This document shows, one piece after another, positions 12,001-21,559 of a DNA stretch of 64,000 nucleotides. This stretch comes from Vanilla planifolia (lineage: Eukaryota; Streptophyta; Magnoliopsida; Asparagales; Orchidaceae): assembly GCA_023846275.1 (NCBI GenBank), contig CM043875.1, positions 25,338,851 through 25,402,850 on the forward strand, given 5' to 3'. The notes under the pieces are model-generated. The model was not told the origin of the DNA. It made no database searches and was given only the letters and a program-made list of their open reading frames with translations. Position 1 is the stretch's first letter; each line of letters begins with the position of its first letter. A program made the position numbers and the translations under genes.

Positions 12001-14490
12001 AATTGTTTTAAAAGTGATTTTATTATAAAAGTTTTTAATTTTTCTTCCATTTTATTTGAAATGGTTTTAATATAATGATTTTAAATTATTTTTACTACAT
12101 GATATTAAAAATCATAAGAAAAAATTAGATATATTTTTTTTAAAAAAAAAAGATGATTTTGCACTAAATTTGTGATAGGTAGGAAGTTCACATAGTTTCA
12201 CAAATGATTTGGATAGTCAATAGTTTTGGGATGGGATGATTATGTATAAATTTGAAAGCTTACCCTTATGAATGAATGTTGCATTACTTATGTTTATAAA
12301 ATTTTATTAATATTGATATCATATGTTATGCCTTCACTTCACATTGAAACAAGGATTATGATGAGATGATAGTGATTATACTTACTAGATTGATACTAGG
12401 TATCTTGTGATCATATGAATTTATTTATTATATCTTTTTATAGTTTAATTCTTTTAGACTAGATGTTTTTTATAATCAAAATATATATTTTAGTTTTGTA
12501 TATATTTTTTGAGATTTGTTATAATTTGGGTTTTATTTATTAGATCCCCACATAAGAAAATAATTATGTTCTCATGCATATATAATTTTGATTATGTAAA
12601 ATATTTTATTATTATTGTAATATTATGAAAATAGGTTGGGTTGAACTCTAACTAATACTCTTTTGGAATTGATGGAAAAATTAAGGACAAATGATCATTA
12701 ACAAATTTAGTTTCTTTACAAAACTTGGATGAAGATCATGAATACTATATCTCCTATCACCATCTTAATTCTATTTATATTTATGAAAGTCATAAACAAC
12801 TTAAAGATATATGTTATAGAAGATATATTAAATTATTGTTCTTTATAATTTCATTATAATAAACTCAAATCCAAAAATCTAAATATCAAGTTTTTTTTTG
12901 CTCCAAATAAATTATATCTTGAATAAAAAATTTTGGTAATCAATATTAAATCATATCTTAATATTCCCTTCCTTTACACAATATTCTAGTTCATACCAAA
13001 TTATAATCACTGTTAATCCTCCCCAACCTACATTATTAAGCTCTCATAACCTTAAAAGAGAAGCAACATGGAATCTTATAAAGCTCTTATTCTTTTTAGA
13101 CATATTACTTGTGAGAAACCTCTTAAGTATATCTACATATTTTCTACTTTATTTGTCTATATTTCTAACAATATAGAACTGAAGATAACCAAAATGCAAT
13201 TGTCACATATTTTCTACATCTTAAAAGTGATTGTCACCTTGCTTTGAATTCTATTGTAGTATTATTTAACATTATGAATAATGGTCAAATAAGAACTTTT
13301 GTAGGAGAGCTTTTATTGATGTAAATAGTCTAGCTAAATTGTCTTGAAGTTTATAGATTGTGTGAGACAATTATGTCACAACCCTAACCAATTCCATGGT
13401 CATCATATTCATGAACCTTCTAACACTTGGTAGAGAGTGATGCTATGGTCATCATTATTCACAAAGAGGGATGAAATTGTTTGTGTCAACAAGTTGGACA
13501 TGCACATTAGAAGATTCTCATAAATGATATATAGATAGTTTAAAAGATCTTTGTAATTGTCTATCACATGCTTTTAATTTAAAACCACATTTGATACATC
13601 TTATGTCCTTGTTAACCAATAATTGTGTTGCTCATTTAATCACTTGTTGATTGTAGCTGTTAAAAAAAAATCACATGTATTGTCATTACATCACTATAGA
13701 AACTTTGATGAATAAGTTTAATAGAATGATATAAGTCTTCTTATTATTACCTTTTCTTTATAATAATTATTACTATCTTTGATTGTGTCTTATATTATAA
13801 TATCTTAAAATTTGTTTTTGCTAACAATATATAATTAATGTCTAAAATTATGTGTAATTATGGTTGAAAATATAAAATAAATATTTTTATACATATTTTA
13901 GTGATTTTGATTTCTTGATTTTCCAGTTAAACTGTATTAGAAAATAAGTGGCAAATGAGCATATCAATATGCAAATGATAACTAAAAATGAGATTAGATA
14001 GATTGTTACAAGAAAATAAATGCATTGCATATATTGTGTTATGTTGTTTATATTGAAAGTTATATTAAATTTTATAATGTATGTGGATAAATTATTAGTA
14101 AAATTATTTTACTAAATGTATATTACATGCTATTAGTGATCTATTGTAGAAGTTATTTTAATACATAAATCTTGTGCATTGTAAATGAATGATTTGATTA
14201 ATTTTGCGGTTATAGAATTAACATTAGCTTATTAAGCTGATTAATATGTTTAGCCTGTTTTTATTGTTGAATTTCAAAAAAATATTCTTTTATGAAAAAA
14301 CTCTTAAAGTAAGATTACATAAATAAAATGTTATGACTTGTAATCAATTTATAAAAAGACATTGATTTAAGTTTCAAAATTTAATTTTATTTTTAAATTA
14401 TATTTTATTTTAAAAAAACATTGTAAGCATTTTTATTTTAGTTAGCTCGCATTGTAAAACTCATTTATATAATAAGAAAATTTCAAATTT
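12001..14490. other. Non-coding stretch upstream of the complex I gene
   Basis: AT-rich with no clear gene. Around 13190-13680 a plus-strand frame gives scraps such as NNCVAHLITC that faintly recall the end of a LINE-type RNase H domain (AH-L motif). This is too weak to call. Confidence 0.5.
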
Positions 14491-14496
14491 AGTAGT

Positions 14497-14505
14497 TATA
14501 TAAAT
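14497..14505 (+). promoter_or_regulatory. TATA box of the NDUFB4 gene
   Basis: TATATAAAT lies about 140 bp before the chosen start codon. With the usual spacing of about 30 bp, transcription would begin near 14530. That places the upstream in-frame ATG at 14511 outside the mRNA and supports the start at 14646. Confidence 0.5.
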
Positions 14506-14645
14506 TAACTATGGTCCATCACGGAAACGGAAATCACAGTAATTTCAACCACATATCGGGCTCTGTCCTCGGTGAAGCGTCTATTGGGGTGGTGGTGCGA
14601 GCTGAGGTAGATCGCAAGGATCACAAGAGCAGAGATAGAGAACAG

Positions 14646-14968
14646 ATGGGGGGAGGCATGGGAGCGGAGAAGAACAAGTTCATAGAGGAGTGGGCTCACG
14701 CGAGGGAGAACCTCGAGTACAACTTCCGCTGGACTCGCCGCAACCTCGCTATAGTTGGACTTTTCGGCGTGGCCGTCCCCATCCTTATCTACAAGGGAAT
14801 CGTCAATGAATTCGTATGATTCACCGAAATCTCTAAACTTCTATGTAATTTTATTGTTTTGGGCAACGATGCCGGGACAACCCTATTTTTGATTTTTGTT
14901 CTCTTTTTATTCTTGGACAGCACATGCAAGATGAGGATTGGGGAAGACCTCCGAGGAAGTTTATTTGA
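14646..14968 (+). CDS. NDUFB4: NADH dehydrogenase (ubiquinone) 1 beta subcomplex subunit 4 (B15), two exons
   Basis: Exons 14646-14813 and 14921-14968 join in phase 0 to give 71 residues, which I recall as the usual length of the plant B15/NDUFB4 protein. This is an accessory subunit of mitochondrial complex I, anchored in the inner membrane as part of the membrane arm; it has no catalytic role. The start MGGGMGAEKNKFIEEW, the middle ENLEYNFRWTRRN and the end HMQDEDWGRPPRKFI are typical of the plant family. Residues 34-53 form a single membrane helix preceded by the basic stretch RWTRR. The intron begins GTATGA and ends TTGGACAG. An in-frame ATG at 14511 would add 45 residues with no family resemblance, so the second start is preferred. 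The exons are much GC-richer than the flanks, and no stop or frameshift interrupts them. It stands alone among transposon relics, as a single-copy housekeeping gene. Confidence 0.88.
14814..14920 (+). other. Intron of the NDUFB4 gene
   Basis: A 107-bp GT-AG intron with a T-rich stretch before the AG. It falls between Phe56 and His57 in phase 0. Read through, exon 1 would stop two codons later (V, then stop), so splicing is needed for the conserved C-terminus. Confidence 0.85.
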
Positions 14969-15774
14969 TAAGGTTTCACAATAGTAGGCTTTTCCCCCTT
15001 CTTTCTGTCTTTAAAATAATGGTAATGTTGCTTTGCTACTGCAACAATTGGGTGTTTGGAATAGCTTGATTAGAGCTGGCTTAAGCGTGTTCGACTTTTT
15101 GCTCTAGTTTTTTTTTTAATCAAGTGTTATGTGGGATCCTTAGACGAGACTTCGGCTTCAATATCTATATGAATATTGTTGTGTGTCGATGTGTTGATGT
15201 TACTTGCATTTTCTTCGTTTTTTTCTAGTTCTCTGATCTTACTTTTAGATCACGAAAGTAAGAAGGATTTGTATTTCAATCATGGTGGTTCACTCTTTTA
15301 GCATTGAGAAATTTTTCTGATGCTCTTCTGACATGGTGCTCAACTGAAGCAAAACAACTGAAGCACTACATATGTAGGAGTTTGATTTTAAGTTGTTTGG
15401 TTCTAAATTTAGTTTTATCGTGTCAAAGCCCTAATCTGGTTCTTGCTCCTGGATGAATGAGCTACATGAATATTATTGTGGCTTTGATCAGGTTCTGTAG
15501 TTAAAGCTATTTAAATTTCCTTTATATGCTGTAAACCTGAGAATTATCATTGTTATGCAGATTTTTGTAGTAATAAAGTATCCTTCATGTATGATCTATA
15601 CATTATCCAATGCGGCTTATTTGGATTCTAGTGCTGGTGTGTTGTTTGGAAATTCCATGTATAGTATCTTTACAATCTTTTGAAACCTATGTAATGATAT
15701 GCATATTAAAGCATAAAGTTGCAAAGAAATATAAATATTCTTTTTGTGAAATAAACTGCAGAATTTTCAACCAA
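14969..15774 (+). other. 3' flank and probable 3' UTR of NDUFB4
   Basis: No second gene is seen. The T-rich, moderately AT-rich sequence resembles a plant 3' UTR. AATAAA at 15572-15577 is the best polyadenylation signal; AAATAATGG near 15014 is a nearer but poorer one. Confidence 0.4.
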
Positions 15775-16440
15775 TCTTGCAAGTAGTTCATTATTGTCAA
15801 GCTTACTTACATTGAGTAGTTAATTTGGCTTGTCATTGTTGTGTGAATTGAGGGTGTTTATTTGTTTTTGCACCATTCTTGGGAGGCTATCTCTCTCACC
15901 CTTTTATATTCAATTCCTAGTGCCATTAGAGGTGACTTAAGCACATCATCAAGGTGAAAAAAGAGGGGCTAAAGATTTTTTTCATGGGTTGGCTGATAAG
16001 GAATTATTGGGCTTTATGTTTTACAATGACTTCCATGATCTTCATTTTGAGGGTTCCAATCATTCTTAGTGCAATTGTAGGGTGGGAAAGACATGTAATT
16101 TGGTCCACCTTGAAGGTTCTTTACGAACCATAAGGCTTCTATGCAGTACTTGGGATCTAAGTTTGCCCATTTGACCCATTTTAGCTACAATTGTACCCTG
16201 CCCTCTTGCTCATTGATGAGAACAACTTTAAGCCAAAATTTAACAGTATTAGATTTGAAGATGTTTGGCTCTTTGTCGATATTGCTAGCCAAGATTTATT
16301 GGATGCTTGGTTTTGGGAAATTGATGGACGTTTTCCTTCCTCAATCACAAGTGTGCCTAATCATTGCATGCCTTGAAAGCATTGAGCAAAGATTGTGTTT
16401 GGAGCCTCTTTTGTTTTGTTTAGAATTTTGAGTTTAGCAT
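15775..16440 (+). pseudogene. LINE (L1-type) endonuclease fragment, copy A
   Basis: Reading across frameshifts, the plus strand shows the C-terminal half of an apurinic-type endonuclease from a plant L1-like LINE. LADKELLGFMFYNDFHDLHF is followed by a degenerate FTWCNN-type block (CNCRVGKT), then HKASMQYLGSKFAHLTHFS, then LLLIDENNF and FNSIRFEDVWL. The last parts correspond to the SDHCPLLL and FRFE-MWL signatures of the family. At least three frameshifts are needed and no reverse transcriptase follows. It is homologous over its full length to 19635-20335, in the same orientation. It is a dead fragment. Confidence 0.65.
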
Positions 16441-16529
16441 GGATGACTTGTTTGTTATGGATATGTTACCTTCTAGCATCTCTGTTGATCTATCAGCGAT
16501 GTGTTTTTTTTCTCGAGCCATTGGCAATA

Positions 16530-17125
16530 AACTTTTTATCTCGAACAGCAATAGCGGAGATAAAAGTATAGGAAATGGTGAGAGACAAATAAAGAAGGAG
16601 AATGAGAAGAGAGTTTTTTTCACTATGAAATAGAATCCTCTAAGTTTTTTCTTCAAGGGTTTTTGAATTTACGAAGTTTTGATTTTTAGAATTCTAAATT
16701 ACTTTATATATTTTTCTTATCCTTTCATATAGAGGTTTGTATACAATATTTTATTATAAAAGAAAAAATATATAATTTTGACCATAAATATAAACATTTT
16801 CTAAGTTATGCAAATCTCGCACCTGACTATGCTCGCATTGCTTGCATGTATATGGCCACGCTAGGGTATTGTTCATGCACGTGGACAGGCCCCCACTTAT
16901 TACGCGTTGGGGCGTTTGGCTCTCTGCACCTTCCCTTGTGTGCGCATGCACTTCCACGCATGATGCCTTGCCAATGCACGCTCTGATGTGCCTATAGTGA
17001 GCCTTCACTCATGGCTCTTGTTGCTTCGTGTTACAATGATGATTTTTGTTGTTTTGTCTCCTCTCTTATTTTTTTTCATGATTTTGAATTCAATGAGCTC
17101 AAAATTGATTTATTGATTACAGGTT
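16530..17125 (-). mobile_element. 3' LTR of the minus-strand Copia element
   Basis: Homologous in the same orientation to 18881-19525. Shared stretches include GAATTYACGAAGTTTTGA, ATACAATATTTTATTATAAAA and a GC-rich part with TGCATGYATATGG. Near the right end both read GATGAYGATTTTTGTTG and TTCAATRAGYT. The left limit is soft. On the minus strand this is the downstream LTR. Short frames within it (16420-16656, 16754-17008) are not genes. Confidence 0.65.
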
Positions 17126-18866
17126 CATTTTTTTGTTATTTAAGCCCTGTTGAATCTTCTTTTCTAAATTGATTATTTGGAAGATCTAATTATGCTCTCT
17201 TATTTAGGAGATTGAGACTTCTTTCATCTTCATCGAGTGGTTTCTTTAACTTTGTTATTAGCAGCATTTATTTTTGGCAAGTGTTTACTATCCTTTTCAT
17301 TTAGTTAGCACTAACAACACTTTTTGTCAATACTGTTCTGTGTTGTGTTGGAAGGAAGTGTTGTTTATCGTTTGTAAACCGATATACTGCTTGTTGATAG
17401 TAGATGATATTTTGATCCTAGAAGTATGGATTTTTTGAGTATAATTTGACATACGTCTAGAGGAATCACTTTATAGATAACCTTATCAATGTAATCTTTG
17501 TTGATGATAAAAATCACATTGCATTGTTTTTGAACTCTTGTCTTAAAGTTTTTATGAATCCACTTTACATAATAGAGTTTTGGATATAGTGTAGTATCTA
17601 ATTTTAGTTTTTTAACAAGAATTTTTGATTGAAGTTTTTTTGCTTTCATTGTCAAATATAACACTTATAATCTCTTTTTTCACTTGTATTTCAATGGTGA
17701 AGAGTTCGTATATTTGTTTTGTTTTATGAGAGATATCTTGGACTTAATATAAGAGATAAATTTTTATTAATTGGTACAAGAGTTTAAAGTACATTTTCAA
17801 TCTTTGTTGTAATAATTTGTCTTTATTGAACTTTTATGAAAATAGTTTAGAATGTAATTTTCAATATTTTTATCGTATGTGTCTTGTCTTTTTGCAATGA
17901 TCGCAGTACTTCTGATTTTTACTAGTAGGAGTGTTGTTAGTTGTGGTCATAATAAATTTTATTAGAGAATACTCTTCTTGTCACTATCAATTTTTGGATT
18001 TATAATTAGATTTCTGATATTGTCATTTTGGTTTTGCCCCTTTGTATTTATTTTTCTTTTCGATAGTCATAGTAAATGTACTAATTTGGTTTAAAGATTC
18101 AATAAGGAAGATAAATAATTCAATTGCAATAGTATTGTACATGCTTGAAATATATTTTGACAATGTCTACATTTCGTTGATAGATATTCCTAAATTCATG
18201 ACTTATCATTGAAATTCTATGGTATATTTCTATATTGATTGTCATTGTTGGTGTCAGATTATCACTTTCTCCACCTCTCTTACATGTAACTTATAGGATA
18301 AATTTTTTCTTGGATTAAATTTTTAAATTGGCTTCATGTCACTTCTGTACCTATACCAATTCTCAACTAAACATGTCACCTGGCTAACGCATAATTTGTC
18401 ATTTTCAATCGAGCATACATCACTTTATCAGTTGATGAATAGTTGTACAGAGAGAAATATGTCTGTAGTTGCTCCAATTAGGTATCTGATCTTTTTGTAT
18501 CTACTATATCATTACAAATTGATAAATCAAGTACAGTATCTACTTCGAAAAGATATTGATTTTCGTTTATTGAAGAGATGAGATTAATGTTATCTTCATT
18601 TTTGGCTCTAATTATTTTAGAATTACTACTTAATCAATGATTTCTCTGATTAAACATATTATTTTTGGTAGATTTTCTTTTAGATCCATCGTAGAAAATG
18701 ATTATGATTTTAGCATCATGTTTATTAACATTTGTTTTATTTGGGCTAATAGAACTATCTGCGCCTCTAGGTTTGATGGTAAAATAGTCGTTACATTCAC
18801 CTTGGCTGAAGCGTCTTCAATTTCTTGATATCAAAAAATAATATAAGCGAGGTGTTCTTGACTCAA
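17126..18866 (-). pseudogene. Internal region of a Ty1/Copia element with gag zinc knuckle
   Basis: On the minus strand, 17857-17905 encodes YCDHCKKTRHIR followed, after a stop, by KLHSKL. This is the gag nucleic-acid-binding knuckle C-x2-C-x4-H-x4-C with the last cysteine replaced by tyrosine, and it resembles the CDHCKKTGHT-type knuckle common in plant Copia gag proteins. The start of the gag region next to the primer-binding site (18640-18830) reads SAKVNVTTILPSNLEAQIVLL. No protease, integrase or reverse transcriptase is visible, and about 1.7 kb between the LTRs is too short for a full gag-pol. The element is therefore internally deleted or non-autonomous. Many stops interrupt it. Confidence 0.6.
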
Positions 18867-18879
18867 GCTCTCGATAACA
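18867..18879 (-). other. tRNA primer-binding site of the Copia element
   Basis: On the minus strand the sequence is TGTTATCGAGAGC. This is the initiator-tRNA-Met primer-binding site TGGTATCAGAGC with one substitution and one inserted base. It sits directly inside the right-hand LTR and fixes the orientation of the element as minus. Confidence 0.65.
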
Positions 18880-18880
18880 T

Positions 18881-19525
18881 ATTTTTTTTTTCAGAGTAGG
18901 AATAATGGAAGTAGAAGTGTGATAATAAAAAATAATGAAAAAAGAAGAATGAGAAGAGGGTTTTTGTCATAATAAGATAGAATTTCTAAAAAATGTTTTC
19001 TTTTGAATTCACGAAGTTTTGAGTTTTAGAGTTTTGAATTGTTTTATGCATTGTTCTTGTCTCTTTATATAAAGATTTGGATACAATATTTTATTATAAA
19101 ACAAAAAACATGGGGTTTTGATTAAAATATAAATTTTTTTTTCAAAATTTTCAAATTCTGAAAATCTTACACTTGATCGTGCTAGTGTGCCCGCACTGCC
19201 TGCATGCATATGGTTGCGTCAGAGCATTGTTCACATGTGCGTTGATTGAGGTAGCACTTTAGTTACACTTACAATGCGTGCACAGAACGGGTGTGAGATA
19301 GGCGGCTGACATAACACGTGTGCCTGTCTCAATCAATCGTTTGTGCCAGTGCAAGCGGGCTTCCGGCATGTCGCACCTTCCTACCTACTCGCCCGTGCCT
19401 TCGTGAGTGGCTCAGTGCACGACCCTTGCTGCGATGACGATTTTTGTTGCTTTGTTCCCTCAATTGATTTTTTTAAATAATTTTGGATTCAATAAGTTTG
19501 AAATTGATCTCTTTATTATTCACAA
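18881..19525 (-). mobile_element. 5' LTR of the minus-strand Copia element
   Basis: Direct-repeat partner of 16530-17125, adjoining the primer-binding site. The GC-rich part (about 19190-19430) carries GTGC and GCATG motifs like those at 16800-17000, but the two have drifted apart there. The pair is old. Confidence 0.65.
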
Positions 19526-19563
19526 ATGAGTATTCTTGTCTTTTAAGGGTGGCGGTTGAATGT

Positions 19564-19592
19564 AATACCACCCTTGCAAGGGTTGAGATGTG
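19564..19592. repeat. 29-bp direct repeat, left copy
   Basis: Starts AATACCACCCTTGC and matches 20382-20410 at 25 of 29 positions. The two copies flank LINE fragment B and may be its target-site duplication. Confidence 0.6.
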
Positions 19593-19634
19593 GGGGGTTA
19601 TCATTTGTGGCTTGCTCACTAGTCTAGAGTTCAT

Positions 19635-20335
19635 ATCAAGTAGTGCCACAAGTAATTTATTATTGTCGAGATTACTCATTTGAAGTAGTTGACTTGGCTT
19701 TTTAGTGTTGTGTATGTTGGGGGTGATTAGTTGTTGCAACTTGCTTGAGTCGCTATCTAGGCTTTCCTCTCTAACTTCATTCTTACTTTCAATGGATGTG
19801 ACTTCAAATGCATCATTAGCAAGGGGAAAAAAGGGGTAAAGCTTTTTTTGTGGCCAATTGATGAGTTATTGGACTTTATAGCTCATAGTAGCCTCCATGA
19901 TCTTCACTTTGGGGATCCCATCTACATTTGTTGCAATAATAAGGATGGCAAGACATGTATTTTAGCTAGCATTAAAGGATCCTGATGAAATTTGAGGCTC
20001 ATATACAGTTCATGGGATCCAAGCTTACTTATTTGACCCATATTAGCTTCAGTCATTCCCTTCTTATGGTTGATGAGATTGACTTAAAGTCTAAATTCAA
20101 TCTTAAATAGATTTGAAATGTTTGGTGCTCTATTGACATTGCTAGCTAGGTTTTAATGGATGCTTGCTCTCTTGAAACTAATGAGAGCCTGCCTTTATCT
20201 GACAATCACAATTGTGCCCACATCTTACATGCCTTTTAAGCTTGGATCAAATATAGTGTTGGGAACTTGTGTTATATTTAAAATTTGGAGTCCAACATTT
20301 GTTAGTTTTAAGCTATGGACAAGTTATCTTTTGAC
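19635..20335 (+). pseudogene. LINE (L1-type) endonuclease fragment, copy B
   Basis: Homologue of copy A (15775-16440), same strand and same extent. It shows ELLDFIAHSSLHDLHFGDPI, then CCNNKDGKTCI, which fits the family FTWCNN-(D)GK block. A shifted frame gives a YLTHIS-type stretch and RFEMFGALLTLLA. Stops and shifts occur throughout. No reverse transcriptase lies directly downstream. Confidence 0.65.
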
Positions 20336-20381
20336 CTCTCCATGGGTGAGGATTCTTGCCTTCTGATGTTGTTGGCCAAAT

Positions 20382-20410
20382 AATACCACCCTTGCCAAGC
20401 TTGAGATCTG
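20382..20410. repeat. 29-bp direct repeat, right copy
   Basis: Partner of 19564-19592 with four mismatches. Confidence 0.6.
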
Positions 20411-21559
20411 ATGTAAGCAGCAAGTTAAAGTTAGATATAGAGGAAATTATAACAATGCATTTTTTCATTAGGTTGCCTTCTATAGGAAAGGGATAAACAA
20501 CCTCACTTTTCTTTTGAACTAGGATGGTTCTAGAGTGTAGTATGAGCATGGTGTGGTGGCCTTTCTGCATGACTTGATTTCTATGCTTGCACTTTTGTGG
20601 TTTGTATTTTTGTGTGATGGTCATTCATAATGTCCTTTTTTAGGATAGAAAAGGAGCTTGTTGATGCAATAGTGTTCTTCAATTGATGATTTAAATATTA
20701 GTATTTTGTGGGGCTTTAGGAGTAGATCATTACTAACTAGTATTGTTTATCCCTTGGGCTGTTTGGACCTTTTTGAGGGAGCATAAAATATCTTGAGAGT
20801 GATGTGTGAAAGGCCTTAGGACTTAAACCTACTTCGTTAGGTATTGCTCAAAGGTTACACAGGGTAGTCAGGGCTAGGGTTGTAGGAGCAGATAATTGCT
20901 AAAATGAGTTAGCTCAAGGGTCCCATTGATCAACCTGACGTAGTAGAGTACTTTTCACGGAGAAAAGTACCAAAAGGCTTAGTACTTGATCGATTATGTT
21001 GGTATTGCTTAGAGGTTGCTAAGAGTTTTCTAGACTTTGGATGGTCCTCATGATAGGTTGATGCTTAAGTGGTGCAAGAGTAGTGACTTACATTACTTAG
21101 TATTGTTGAGTAGTTGCAAATGAGAAACCCTTGGGAGGGTTATACTTGACAATTTGTTTGCTAGTGTAGGGTCGTGGTTCTGCACATCAGGGTGCATAGG
21201 CCCAAGTATTAGTTTACTCAAGGTATCTTGTAAGCATTCGAAGGGTTAGTATGTTGAGGATATGTGAGCCATTATTTGCTACACTTTGAGAGAGGATTGA
21301 CAAGCTGAAGGAACCCTAGGTTTGGGTGATGAAGCAAAGACTATTGGTTAGAGTGCTGAGAGTTTGAAGTAGCATGTTATGGCTTATGAAACCATTTATT
21401 TAGTTTCCATAAAGAAAAAACTTACAAATGAGGTTAGTTATTGAGTACAACTTGAAGTCATTCTCACTCAGTTTGGGGGATTTCTTTACAATGTTCATTT
21501 TAAAGCTTGTGTGTGGTCAGCTCAATTAATTTATTGATCAAATAGAGGCCTTCCTAGTT
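20411..21559 (-). other. Probable 3' region of the Tat-like Gypsy element
   Basis: No coding sequence is recognised. The stretch lies directly beyond the integrase end of the minus-strand element and is somewhat GC-richer than the intergenic DNA, as a 3' UTR or LTR of that element would be. The limits of an LTR were not found. Confidence 0.35.

Noticed and set aside
13190-13680. Possible LINE RNase H end (NNCVAHLITC)
   Set aside because: A few residues only, no conserved aspartates in order, no adjoining LINE.
17365-17664. 99-codon minus-strand frame
   Set aside because: Lies inside the decayed Copia internal region; no pol motif in it, so not called separately.
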